Source: JAEXNA01 sp037189585
GTDB taxonomy: Bacteria; Vulcanimicrobiota; Xenobia; Xenobiales; JADMJV01
Direction of reading: 5' to 3'
Length of the DNA stretch: 64,000 nucleotides
Assembly (NCBI GenBank): GCA_037189585.1
Contig: JBBCJA010000021.1
Span: forward strand, 248,001-312,000
In this document: positions 26,443-34,935 of the stretch, piece after piece
Numbering within the stretch: position 1 is the stretch's first letter
Layout of the letters: each line of letters opens with the position of its first letter
Program-made: the position numbers and the translations under genes
The notes under the pieces: model-generated
Databases searched by the model: none
Told to the model about the DNA's origin: nothing
Seen by the model: the letters and a program-made list of their open reading frames with translations, nothing else

Positions 26443-26530
26443 TTCGCCTCTTTCTCTTCTGCTCGTTGAACGGCGCAGTATAGCACGGTCTTACTAGAGC
26501 TTCGACCGGAAACCCTAGTGACGCCACAGT

Positions 26531-28174
26531 ATGCAGTATGGTCCTGTCGATCCCTCTGATAATCTATTGGGCGTCGCTCGGCCTATTCGGCCGAGCTCTT
26601 GGCCCTTAATGACCATCATAGAGGCCTGTCAGGGCCGACGTCGAACTGCCCAACTTGTGCTTGAACCGATCGATTTCAGCCAGAGGGATGGAGAGTTTCT
26701 CTCTTCGGATTTCAAGCAAAAAATTCTGGCCTTCTCCATCATATGGGGTATCATCGGTTTTGCTCTGTCGGCCTGGGTCTTCCTGGGCAAGAAAGTCGGT
26801 CCGGCGTCGCTAATTCTTGATCGCCGGCAGGCCGAAGGGCGGGTTGTGGACGGTTCGACCCATGGGTATACCGGCGGAAGTGAAAGTTCATACTCCTCCT
26901 CTTTTAGTGTTCGGCCTTACGTCCGTTCGAGTCAAAACAAGCCTTCGCGATACGACAATCTGGTCCCACTCAAGTCCGGCAACTCGGTGCCCCTGGCTCC
27001 AAAGCGGGAGGTGACCCCCACTCCGAAACCTAAACGCGTTGAGGTCGTGGCCGAACTTCCCACCTCTCAACCGGTCGCCGTCCGACCGGTTTCGGTCAAG
27101 CGCCCTGAACAGGTGGCTCGCGAGAATGTCGATCGGTTGCTTTATCCCGTGGTCGGTAGCCGTCCCGAGCGCTCCAACCTGACCGCCATCGCGCGTCAGG
27201 TTGAAAAGTCGATGATACGGATGGCGAATTTGGAGGGCCAGTACCATGTCGGCCTCGTCTTTGATGGGGGCGGAAAAGCCCTCGTTTCCGATTCTTTCAT
27301 CAACGATGGAAGCCTGAGCCGAATCTGGGTGGAAGGACGGGTTGAGCGAGCTGAAGTGGTCAATCGCGATCCCGAGTATGGATTGGCCGTTATCTCCTTG
27401 CCGCCTGGCCGCTACGGGCCAGGGGTTCCACTCGCGCCGGCACCGCCCACTCGAGGAGAAGAGCTACTCGCCTTCGGTCCCAGCGCGACGCGCTGCGTTC
27501 CTATCACCGTTCGAGCCGGAGCGCCCTTTGGTACCGCGGGTTTTCTAGTGGAAGGCTGCCTGAGTAGTCAGACCTGGGGCACCCCGCTCTTTAATGACAG
27601 AGGAGAGCTGATCGGTTGTCAATTCAGCAGTCTACCGGACTTTCCCGGAAGCGGTGTCCACCTGGCCGCGGATTCCTCGGCACTTTATCGAGTTTCACGC
27701 GGCTACAACTCTATTGATACTTCAGCCTACACCCACACACGCAACGAAGCCTACGCTCGGCTGACCAGCCTGGCCGGAGAAACGCGAGACGAAGGTGGAG
27801 TCAAGAAAGGACGAATTTTAGCCAAAATCGGAGTCTCACAGTTCTTCATCGGAATGTCTCCCCAGGAGGCGGGGAAATGGATCAACACCCCCCACCGACG
27901 AAGCGTGGCGCCCGGGGTGGAGAACTGGGTCAGCACCGCTCCCCCGATGGAGTTGGTTTTCGTCAACGATCGCCTGGTCGCCGTCGCCACGGACTTTAGC
28001 GGTTTCTCCACCGTCACGGGGCTATCCATGGGGGCTCGGGTGGACCGCTCGATTCTGAATCGGAGCTTCGAAAAATTCTTCTTAGTTGATGGGTTGGCCC
28101 TGACACCGGGACTAGACATTCTCTTGGATCGCGAGGGGAAGGCGCGGCAGTTCGTGGTGAGGCCGGAGCTATGA
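26531..28174 (+). CDS. Membrane-anchored trypsin-like (HtrA-fold) pseudoprotease
   Basis: The 547-aa product has a transmembrane helix (about residues 66-87, ILAFSIIWGIIGFALSAWVF), a Pro/Lys/Val-rich linker and a domain from about 220-400 that follows HtrA order: VVNRDPEYGLAVISL matches VVGxDPxxDLAVLKI, and GTPLFNDRGELIGCQ matches GGPLxNxxGEVIGIN. The catalytic His, Asp and Ser positions are not conserved (the Ser motif is TWGTPL), so proteolysis is unlikely. A second C-terminal domain (about 410-547) is unrecognised. The start is uncertain: ATG at 26531 or at 26609. It overlaps the first gspF-like gene by 4 bp. Confidence 0.7.
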   Translation: MQYGPVDPSDNLLGVARPIRPSSWPLMTIIEACQGRRRTAQLVLEPIDFSQRDGEFLSSDFKQKILAFSIIWGIIGFALSAWVFLGKKVGPASLILDRRQAEGRVVDGSTHGYTGGSESSYSSSFSVRPYVRSSQNKPSRYDNLVPLKSGNSVPLAPKREVTPTPKPKRVEVVAELPTSQPVAVRPVSVKRPEQVARENVDRLLYPVVGSRPERSNLTAIARQVEKSMIRMANLEGQYHVGLVFDGGGKALVSDSFINDGSLSRIWVEGRVERAEVVNRDPEYGLAVISLPPGRYGPGVPLAPAPPTRGEELLAFGPSATRCVPITVRAGAPFGTAGFLVEGCLSSQTWGTPLFNDRGELIGCQFSSLPDFPGSGVHLAADSSALYRVSRGYNSIDTSAYTHTRNEAYARLTSLAGETRDEGGVKKGRILAKIGVSQFFIGMSPQEAGKWINTPHRRSVAPGVENWVSTAPPMELVFVNDRLVAVATDFSGFSTVTGLSMGARVDRSILNRSFEKFFLVDGLALTPGLDILLDREGKARQFVVRPEL

Positions 28175-29382
28175 AGGAATATCTCTATCTGGCCATCGAC
28201 CGCGAGGGGTCCAAGGTGACGGGTGAGGCCGAGGCTAACGACCCCAAAAAGATTGTCGCGGCCCTCCAAGCCAAGGGGCTCACCGTTCTCGAGGTAGTCC
28301 CGGTCAAGGAAAAACATTGGATCTTCCTTCTTCTTCATCCGGTCAAAGGTCAAGTCCTGGCCATGTTTATTCGCCAGTTGAGCGTAATGCTGACCGCCGG
28401 GATCCCGCTAGCCAACGGGCTTCGCTCGCTGATCCCCGAAGGGGGTCCGGCCCGTTTTCGTAAGGCTATCGAACGGCTCTGCCGCGATGTCGAACACGGG
28501 TTTTCTCTTTCTCAGGCCATGCGCCGTGCTCCCGAATTCTTCAATGCCTACATGGTCGGATCGGTAAGGATCGGGGAGCATTCCGGAAACCTGGATGTCG
28601 CCCTTCATCAATGCGCGGACTACTACGAGCGGGAATACACCTACAGCCGAAAACTGAAGGCCGCGCTGCTCTATCCGATGGTTCTTTTCACCGCCGCTGG
28701 CGGCCTGGTGTTTTTCATCTTCACCTTCATGATTCCGCGTTTTGTCGGGCTTTTCGTCGACCTTCAGGTGGAGCTTCCATGGTCTACGAAACTGCTCGTC
28801 GACGCCGCCTACCTGATGGAAACCTACGGAATGGTGACCTTTTTCACCTTACTCGGTCCAGTCAGTGCATTCGCATATTTTCTCTATCACTATTCACGAA
28901 CCGGCTCGGGACGCATGGTTTTCGATCGGCTCATCCTAAAAGTGCCGTGGTACGGGCGACAAGTTCGATTCCGTATGCTGAGTCAATACTTTCGGGCCTT
29001 GGGAAGCCTGATGACGTCCGGAGTTACCATCGAAACTTCTCTGCGCTTGCTAGAACGCAGTCTCGATCGAGAGATCTTACGTCGCACCGTGACCTACCAG
29101 CTTCGCGACGTCCGCCAGGGGAAACCGTTCGTGCAAGCCATCAACGTCTATCAACTCTTCCCACCCATGGCCCTGGAGATGCTCAGCGTGGGTGAAGAGA
29201 CCGGTGAGATCGAAAACATGATGGATCGCATGACCATCTACTACGACGAGGAGATGGTGCGTGGTTTGGAGATGATCGGGAAACTGGTGGAGCCCGTTAT
29301 CCTGTGCGGCATGGGTAGCATCGTCGCCTTTCTTCTTCTCGCGGCGTTTCAACCGATCTATCAACTCGCCGCTTCATTCTAG
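28171..29382 (+). CDS. Type II secretion/type IV pilus inner-membrane protein, GspF/PilC family (first copy)
   Basis: GspF/PilC proteins form the inner-membrane platform that works with the assembly ATPase to build pili or pseudopili. The 403-aa protein has two T2SSF domains (about 65-190 and 270-390) with the repeated pattern FIRQLSVMLTAGIPLANGL and YFRALGSLMTSGVTIETSL, and about three membrane helices (for example VLFTAAGGLVFFIFTF). The start overlaps the pseudo-trypsin stop by 4 bp. A second gspF-like gene follows after 68 bp. The assembly ATPase and pilins are not in the window. Confidence 0.93.
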   Translation: MKEYLYLAIDREGSKVTGEAEANDPKKIVAALQAKGLTVLEVVPVKEKHWIFLLLHPVKGQVLAMFIRQLSVMLTAGIPLANGLRSLIPEGGPARFRKAIERLCRDVEHGFSLSQAMRRAPEFFNAYMVGSVRIGEHSGNLDVALHQCADYYEREYTYSRKLKAALLYPMVLFTAAGGLVFFIFTFMIPRFVGLFVDLQVELPWSTKLLVDAAYLMETYGMVTFFTLLGPVSAFAYFLYHYSRTGSGRMVFDRLILKVPWYGRQVRFRMLSQYFRALGSLMTSGVTIETSLRLLERSLDREILRRTVTYQLRDVRQGKPFVQAINVYQLFPPMALEMLSVGEETGEIENMMDRMTIYYDEEMVRGLEMIGKLVEPVILCGMGSIVAFLLLAAFQPIYQLAASF

Positions 29383-29450
29383 CCCTCGGCTCCATAGCCT
29401 AGCCGCTTACGACAGGAACACCCCCTCTCATCTAAGAAGCAGCCTCCACC

Positions 29451-30650
29451 ATGCCCACCTTCACCTATGCCGCCAAAACCCACGAGGGACAACGAATTTA
29501 CGGCAAACATGAAGCCGAGAGCTTGAAAACGGCGGAAGAGCAGTTGGCCGAACGCTACGCGATGGTCTACCGGGTGGAAGAAGAGACCGGAGACAGAGGA
29601 GCTAAGATCCTCAACGCTCTGGCTCCGGTGGAACTCGATGAACTGGTGGGCCTGAGCCAGGCTATCGCCTCCATGTCCGACGGCGGAATGTCTCTCAAAC
29701 GAACTTTCGACATCCTCTACGAGGACACCGAGAACCCCAGCCTTAAGCGCATGCTGGGCGACGTCTCCGACGACCTGGGCCGTGGGCTGAATCTCTCTCA
29801 AGCTCTGGCCCGCCACACTCACGTGTTTCCCCGCTACTACGTGGCCATGACGTCTGCCGGAGAAAGTTCGGGAAATTTGCCTGAGATGATGCGGCGACTG
29901 GCTCAAATTCTGACAGCTGTGGAGACCCTCAAAGCGAGAGCCAAGGCCTCTCTTTCCTATCCCGTCACGCTTTTTGGGTTTACCCTCCTGACTTTTTTTG
30001 TCTTCTTCGCCTACGGTAGTCCGTATCTAGAAAAGATCTATCGCAGCCTACAGGTCCCCCAACCCTTTATGACTCGCATGATGTTAAGTCTGGGAGTCAC
30101 TCTTTCCAACAACAAGATCGCACTGATCCTTTTGATGGTTGGGCTCGCTTATCTGGCCTACAGTGTGCCCAGCCGCCCTGGTGTCCGATATTGGAGCGAT
30201 AAATTCCGCCTAACCGCACCCCTTGTGGGAGGCCTCTACAAGGTGCTCTACACCGCTCGTTTCTTACGAACTCTCTCTGTTCTTTATCGTAGCGGTCTCG
30301 GTCTAGCCGGCTCGGTTCGACTCTCCGCCGCGACGGTGGGCAATGAGGTCATGATGGAAGAGCTTTTTGATCTTTCGCTGCGGCTTGAACAAGGTGAAGT
30401 TCTCTCCACTGTACTGCGTTCAAGTCACTACGTCAGCCGCTTAGCCGTGGGTATGATCGCCGCTGGCGAGGAGTCTGGAAAGCTCGAAGTTATGCTGACC
30501 CAGGTGGCCGACGTTTACGATGTCAAGTCGGAAAATCTTCTGCAGAACGTGCGCTCACGGATCGAGCCCACGGTCATGTTGATCATCGGAATTACCGTGG
30601 CCCTTCTACTAGGCATTCTGGGCTGGCCGCTATTGTCACTGGTCGCCTAG
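29451..30650 (+). CDS. Type II secretion/type IV pilus inner-membrane protein, GspF/PilC family (second copy)
   Basis: The 399-aa protein also has two T2SSF domains, with LVGLSQAIASMSDGGMSLKR and FLRTLSVLYRSGLGLAGSVR, and the GEESGKLEVML motif near the end. Membrane helices lie at about 165-190, 215-235 and 375-397 (VMLIIGITVALLLGILGWPL). Adjacent, diverged GspF genes suggest two platforms or a heteromeric platform. It is convergent with the rhodanese gene, with only a 15-bp gap. Confidence 0.93.
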   Translation: MPTFTYAAKTHEGQRIYGKHEAESLKTAEEQLAERYAMVYRVEEETGDRGAKILNALAPVELDELVGLSQAIASMSDGGMSLKRTFDILYEDTENPSLKRMLGDVSDDLGRGLNLSQALARHTHVFPRYYVAMTSAGESSGNLPEMMRRLAQILTAVETLKARAKASLSYPVTLFGFTLLTFFVFFAYGSPYLEKIYRSLQVPQPFMTRMMLSLGVTLSNNKIALILLMVGLAYLAYSVPSRPGVRYWSDKFRLTAPLVGGLYKVLYTARFLRTLSVLYRSGLGLAGSVRLSAATVGNEVMMEELFDLSLRLEQGEVLSTVLRSSHYVSRLAVGMIAAGEESGKLEVMLTQVADVYDVKSENLLQNVRSRIEPTVMLIIGITVALLLGILGWPLLSLVA

Positions 30651-30665
30651 GGACCGCTTTGAGGC

Positions 30666-30989
30666 CTAGGCGCGAGGGGTGAGGGTTAAACCTCTCTCTT
30701 GCCAGCCTTTCATCCCCTCGGCCATGTTGGTCACGTCGGCGTAACCCTGGGAAAGCAAGAAACGAGCCGCTTTCTCCGAGCGAACTCCCCCGGCGCAGAC
30801 ACACAGAACAGGTTTTTGAGCATCAAGCTCTCCGTGGCGAGCTTCAATCTCTCCCAGCGGGATCAGCTGAACCCCTTCAATGTGAACCTTCTCATGCTCC
30901 CACGCCTCTCTCACGTCGAGAACTTGGAGTTCCGGTGTTTCTTGGATCCGCTCCAGCGCGGCGGAGGGATCGATCTCTTGATACGACAT
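30666..30989 (-). CDS. Single-domain rhodanese-like protein
   Basis: Rhodaneses transfer sulfane sulfur through a persulfide on an active-site Cys. The 107-aa protein begins MSYQEIDPSAALERI and has LQVLDVREAWEHEKVHIEG and the active-site loop CAGGVRSEKAA, which fits the CxxGxRS rhodanese pattern. The ATG at 30987-30989 is chosen because the family domain starts there; an upstream extension would overlap the preceding membrane gene. Length matches GlpE/PspE-like proteins. It is the last gene of the ComEA-GyrB-like-membrane protein unit. Confidence 0.9.
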   Translation of the reverse strand: MSYQEIDPSAALERIQETPELQVLDVREAWEHEKVHIEGVQLIPLGEIEARHGELDAQKPVLCVCAGGVRSEKAARFLLSQGYADVTNMAEGMKGWQERGLTLTPRA

Positions 30990-31003
30990 AGCTTTGCCGT
31001 TCG

Positions 31004-31519
31004 TTACTCGGAGTCTCGGACCCTGGAATGAGAAAAGATTCCCATCCCAAGCAGAACAAACTGGAGGAGTATGAGGCTGAGCTCTTGACCAAAGGGCAAG
31101 GCTACCTCCCCCATCCCGATGTACTCCATCCCTCGGGGAATGAGGGCAGGATTCTGACCCGTACCCACGCTTAACATGAGTAGTAGACCGGCGAACTCCG
31201 GGCGCTTCATGAACCTTCCCGCCAGCCAACCGAGCGGAAAGATAATCACGAAGCTCGCGGCTAGAGCGACCTGGCCCCAGGGGACACGGACGAACAGGGG
31301 ACCTAGAACCTTGACCCGCTCTTGAAGTTCATCGGGAGTCAGGTCAAAGGGATCCTGTTCGGAACCTAGCGCTTCCAAACCCTTGAGCTGCTTGGCGATT
31401 TCCGGGTCGCTCTCGGCCTGGCGGGCTAACGTGGCGTAGGGCACGATAGTCTGAAAGAAGCCTGTCAGGGCGAACATAAGAATTCCCAAAACGACCAGTA
31501 ATGGCAGATCGCGTCCCAG
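31004..31519 (-). CDS. Small multi-spanning membrane protein of unknown family
   Basis: The coding potential runs from about 31519 to the stop at 31004. Three or four hydrophobic stretches are visible: LLVVLGILMFALTGFF, VALAASFVIIFPLGWLAG, FAGLLLMLSVGTG and LSLILLQFVLLGMGIFS, with a polar loop of about 50 residues after the first. No ATG fits the N-terminus well: a CTG at 31517-31519 follows an AGGGG ribosome-binding-like site at good spacing, and ATG at 31475-31477 would cut into the first helix. The coordinates use the CTG and are uncertain. It lies between the GyrB-like and rhodanese genes. Family not recognised. Confidence 0.6.
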   Translation of the reverse strand: MGRDLPLLVVLGILMFALTGFFQTIVPYATLARQAESDPEIAKQLKGLEALGSEQDPFDLTPDELQERVKVLGPLFVRVPWGQVALAASFVIIFPLGWLAGRFMKRPEFAGLLLMLSVGTGQNPALIPRGMEYIGMGEVALPFGQELSLILLQFVLLGMGIFSHSRVRDSE

Positions 31520-31529
31520 ACGAGTACCC

Positions 31530-32795
31530 CTAATTTTCGTCGGGGTTCTGGGTCGTGCCGCGGCGTCGCCGCTTCTTCGGTGCCCACTGCTGCTTCCAAT
31601 CGGAGAACAGGTCCGGTCGCTCGAGCAGCCAGGTTCGAAACTCCATGGCGAGGCCTTCTTTAAGAGGGGGCGGGATGGCGGGACCAAGTAGGCGCGAGCG
31701 GGAACCGCCCTTTTCCCACTGCAAGTTAGGGCCGGACATTCGAAGGCAAGCGGCCACACCCGGAATGATCTTGACGAAATGATTGCCTCTCGACTCTTTC
31801 TGGAAAGGTACGGTGGAACCGAAGGCACCAAAGTAAGTCATGCGGGAGGAGGCGATATTGTCGAGCGACTGGCGACGATCGGGGACCTCAAACTTGTAGA
31901 GACGAGAGAACAGATCGATGAGCACGTCACGAAGACACTCATCGTGAACTCCGCCGTGATAGGTCTCGTCAAAACCCGCGAAGACCTTGATCTTCTCCAT
32001 CTCCGAAGTGACCAGATAGAGAGCGGCCTCCAAAGTCACGTCGTCGTGAGTGGCGGAGAAGAGAAAGGGATCGGTGTGAAGCCGATCGTCGGAGGAAACG
32101 ATGAAGTCCAACAGATAACGCATGCCCGAGTCGGCCTTGTAGGACTCGGCGGCGAATCCCTTATACCGCACATCCATGGACAGCCCTGGAAAAAGACAAG
32201 CCAGTTCTTGGATACGAATGCGAAATGGGTAGGCGCGAACTTCTTCCCCCAGAAGTGCCGAATCGAGCACGACTTCGAGTTCGATGGCCGACCGTTCACC
32301 CTTGGAGTGAGCGATCGAATCCATGGCCACACCGTCCTTGTAGTTCTGAACTCGGGTCGAGCCTCCCTGAGTCAGCTTGAGCTTGGTCCGTGAGGATAGG
32401 GCGATGGTAATCGGGAGAAAGGTGAGCAGAAAGGGGTTTCCGCGTACAAAATCGCTACGCCCGAACGCCTTACTGTTGATCGCCTGAACGCATTGACGAA
32501 AGAGGTCATTGGCCAGCGACCCACTGGAATCCGTGGCCAAATCCGGCAAGGCGGGGAAAAGAGACTCTTGACCGACGAAAAACCGCTTCAAGATGAGAGA
32601 ACCGTCGGTCTTGACGTCGATAGACAAACTGCCGGGATTTGCCGGGTCATAGCCCCAACAGATGGCGCGTAGAAGATGGTCGACCAGATAGAACACACCC
32701 ATCCGGCCCTTCTCGGAAATAAAATATTCAGGCTTGTGGCGAATTGGCCCCGGAAACACTACATCGGCGGCGTGTACGTCTAACTTTTCGGTCAT
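31530..32795 (-). CDS. GyrB/ParE-like ATPase-transducer homologue lacking ATP-binding residues
   Basis: The 421-aa protein matches the N-terminal half of GyrB in order: RHKPEYFISEKGRMGVFYLV for RKRPGMYIGxxxxxGLHHLV, IDVKTDGSLIL for the strand before the GRGIP box, IRIQELACLFPGLSMDVRYKG for the LRELAFLNxGVxI segment, and KVFAGFDETYHGGVHDECL for FxNNIxTxEGGTHxxGF. The N-box Glu/Asn (EVVDNSIDE) has become DHLLRAICW and the DGRG box is gone, so ATP hydrolysis is unlikely. No Toprim or C-terminal gyrase domain is present. It overlaps ComEA by 4 bp. The fold assignment is well supported; the role is unknown. Confidence 0.75.
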   Translation of the reverse strand: MTEKLDVHAADVVFPGPIRHKPEYFISEKGRMGVFYLVDHLLRAICWGYDPANPGSLSIDVKTDGSLILKRFFVGQESLFPALPDLATDSSGSLANDLFRQCVQAINSKAFGRSDFVRGNPFLLTFLPITIALSSRTKLKLTQGGSTRVQNYKDGVAMDSIAHSKGERSAIELEVVLDSALLGEEVRAYPFRIRIQELACLFPGLSMDVRYKGFAAESYKADSGMRYLLDFIVSSDDRLHTDPFLFSATHDDVTLEAALYLVTSEMEKIKVFAGFDETYHGGVHDECLRDVLIDLFSRLYKFEVPDRRQSLDNIASSRMTYFGAFGSTVPFQKESRGNHFVKIIPGVAACLRMSGPNLQWEKGGSRSRLLGPAIPPPLKEGLAMEFRTWLLERPDLFSDWKQQWAPKKRRRRGTTQNPDEN

Positions 32796-33448
32796 GGTCC
32801 TTCTAACTTGAGGTGCGGGCGGAGGCGCAGCAGAGTTTTCCCCTTGATACCTCGAATCGTCTCCAGTTCCTCTAAAGAGCTGAAAGTGCCTCCGGGCGCC
32901 ATTTCACGGGCGGAAATGATCCTCTGGGCCAAAGCCGGCCCGACTCCCGGCAACCGGTCCAAATCCTCGGCGGTGGCGAGGTTGATATCCACCGGTTTAA
33001 GCGACCGCGGCTCTGACGATTCTGTTGGCACACTTCGGGACCGGCGTGGCTGCTTTCTTGACCTTTTCGTGGAAGGCTGGTCCGTCTCCGAGAAGCCTCC
33101 AGAGTCATTTCTCTCGGGAGTTGGTACTAGGACTGGGGCCGGCGTAAAGGTCGGCGTGGGACTTAAAGCCGCGACGACGAGATGATCGCCGTCATTGAGT
33201 GGTCGAGCGAGTTCGATCTGCTCTCGGTCAGCTCGTGCCGTCAAACCTCCACACTGCTCGATGGCGTGGACGGCCCGAGCTTCGGCGGGGAGGCGCAGAA
33301 CTCCGGGCCGGGCCACGGCACCGCTGACTGAGATAACGATATCAGGCCGCTGAGCCTTAGCTTCAGCGTACACCTGGGCTTCACGCAGGGCAAAAAAGAA
33401 CGCGATAAGGACCAAAACGGTCGCCAGACATCGATCGAAAGTGGACAT
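32792..33448 (-). CDS. ComEA-like DNA-binding competence protein
   Basis: The 218-aa product has an N-terminal membrane anchor (TVLVLIAFFFALREAQVY), an SLBB-like domain (VSGAVARPGVLRLPAEARAV), a Pro/Ser/Arg-rich linker, and a pair of helix-hairpin-helix motifs (VDINLATAEDLDRLPGVGPA, TIRGIKGKTLLRLRPHL). ComEA binds incoming double-stranded DNA at the cell surface during natural transformation. ComEC is not in the window, but GspF/PilC genes, which can build DNA-uptake pili, lie nearby. It precedes the GyrB-like gene with a 4-bp overlap. Confidence 0.9.
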   Translation of the reverse strand: MSTFDRCLATVLVLIAFFFALREAQVYAEAKAQRPDIVISVSGAVARPGVLRLPAEARAVHAIEQCGGLTARADREQIELARPLNDGDHLVVAALSPTPTFTPAPVLVPTPERNDSGGFSETDQPSTKRSRKQPRRSRSVPTESSEPRSLKPVDINLATAEDLDRLPGVGPALAQRIISAREMAPGGTFSSLEELETIRGIKGKTLLRLRPHLKLEGP

Positions 33449-33526
33449 AAAGCACGGCTTCGTCTCTCTCGAGTCCTAACCGTCGATCACAGTGTGAACA
33501 TTTTTTGAACAAAAAAAGCTGAGACT

Positions 33527-34339
33527 TTAGCGTCTCTGGTTCTCTAAAATAAACTGAGAGATCAGATCGCTGGAAATAGTGGAAAGGTCCGAAGGAAAGG
33601 AGACAGCCACGGTATTCTTCCCTTCCGCACCGGCCACCCGAACGACGGTGGCTCTGACATTGAGAGGAAAATTCCAAGAGAGAATCCGGATTTCGATCTC
33701 TTCGCCTTGCTGGAAGTTCGCCGCGCTTTCTAGCGCCAAGCCACTCATGGAGATGTCTCGGGTGTGGGCCGACGCGGGGGGGCCGAGTTCGGTCCCGTGA
33801 ACTTTACGGATCTCGGCGGGAAGGCGAAAAGAGATACGCAGATGCTTTCGAGCGCCGATGTTGCGTAACTGATTCTCCTCTTGCAGAGTCTTGATGGGCG
33901 GACCAACCAGGATCTCTTCCTTAATGCCGGTGTCGATACGAAGAACCGGGCAGTCGTAGGTGATGGTCTTTCCCTCTTCCAAAAGGACCAGGGAAAGCAG
34001 TTTCCCCTTCTCGGCGGGAATCGGCTCTTCGTCGGATCGCGTTCGCATCACCCAGGCGCCGTCACGGTCGATGCGCAGAATCTCAACGTCCCACGCTTTT
34101 GGTTTTCCCTTGAGATTCTCAGGAACCGCCTTCATGGCCAACCCTTCTTCAAAACGGTTGGGGATGTCGAGATTTCTTTGAGGGGCCGAGGCCGCCGGAG
34201 TGGGACTCTTTTTCTCCACCTTGGAGGTCACGGCTGGTACGGGATCGGCTGGAATAGCCGGAGTGACAGACTCGGCCGGTTTAGAGCGCGACCCGCCTCG
34301 GTCTCGATTGAAGAGCTTATTGAGCAGGTTGTTCAGCAA
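33527..34339 (-). CDS. YcgR-like PilZ c-di-GMP receptor
   Basis: The 270-aa protein has a Pro/Ser-rich N-terminus, a YcgR-N-like beta domain (about 70-160) and a PilZ domain (about 165-270) with both c-di-GMP motifs intact: RxxxR in RKHLRISF and DxSxxG in DISMSGLAL. It should bind c-di-GMP. YcgR-type proteins act as brakes or effectors of motility, here perhaps of pili, since no flagellar genes are present. The start is TTG (LLNNLLNKLF). It ends 78 bp before the ComEA gene and starts 9 bp after the biotin-carrier gene. Confidence 0.9.
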   Translation of the reverse strand: MLNNLLNKLFNRDRGGSRSKPAESVTPAIPADPVPAVTSKVEKKSPTPAASAPQRNLDIPNRFEEGLAMKAVPENLKGKPKAWDVEILRIDRDGAWVMRTRSDEEPIPAEKGKLLSLVLLEEGKTITYDCPVLRIDTGIKEEILVGPPIKTLQEENQLRNIGARKHLRISFRLPAEIRKVHGTELGPPASAHTRDISMSGLALESAANFQQGEEIEIRILSWNFPLNVRATVVRVAGAEGKNTVAVSFPSDLSTISSDLISQFILENQRR

Positions 34340-34348
34340 AGCCGGTCC

Positions 34349-34867
34349 CTATGACTCTCCCGCTTCCAAACGAAATAGATGTTGGCCGGGACTGACGGTT
34401 TGCCCCGGCTCCACACTCAATTCTTGCAAAACACCGCCAATCGGAGCGGTCACTTCATTCTCCATCTTCATGGCCTCTAGGATCAGTACAATCTCTCCCG
34501 CTTTCACGGTCTCGCCTTGAACCTTCACGACCTTAACGACCTGACCGTTCATGGGAGCCGTGACAGTCCCCTCAGAAGACAGAGATTCGACACGTCCTCC
34601 GATGCCTCCCACCAGATCGACGGCCCGAACTCGCCCAGAGTGAAAAAAAGTTGACTTCTGGGGCTGAAAGCGCCCAGTGAGCAGAGAAAATCTCTTCAGC
34701 GAGCCGTCGGGTTGTTGCTCATACACTGCGTCGCCGGCCACCTGGAACTGGCGAGCTTCCGCTTCATCGCCGGGAAAAGACACACTTAACGCTCGCGGGT
34801 CGCGCGCATCCGTCGCCTGGACGGAAACTTCGGTGACTTCTCCACCGAAAGAGAGTTGGTATCGCAC
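34349..34867 (-). CDS. Biotin/lipoyl carrier protein (BCCP-like)
   Basis: The 172-aa protein ends in a biotinyl domain with the canonical EAMKMEN site (target Lys), preceded by TVTAPMNGQVVKVVKVQGE and followed by VLQELSVEPGQTV. The N-terminal 95 residues (RYQLSFGGEVTEVSVQA) resemble the N-terminal part of acyl-CoA/pyruvate-carboxylase carrier subunits rather than E. coli AccB. The GTG start at 34865-34867 is chosen because coding-like sequence begins there, after a hairpin-rich spacer. The partner carboxylase is not in the window; it could serve AccA/AccD or another carboxylase or decarboxylase. Confidence 0.85.
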   Translation of the reverse strand: MRYQLSFGGEVTEVSVQATDARDPRALSVSFPGDEAEARQFQVAGDAVYEQQPDGSLKRFSLLTGRFQPQKSTFFHSGRVRAVDLVGGIGGRVESLSSEGTVTAPMNGQVVKVVKVQGETVKAGEIVLILEAMKMENEVTAPIGGVLQELSVEPGQTVSPGQHLFRLEAGES

Positions 34868-34935
34868 GAGAAACCCGCTTCTGCGCCTCAAAGGGGGGAC
34901 CCTGCAGATTAAGGCGATGCGGCTGCGAACACTAT

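Noticed and set aside
30666..31229. Longer version of the rhodanese gene
   Set aside because: The first 80 codons overlap the membrane gene and have no domain character; the rhodanese domain starts at 30989.
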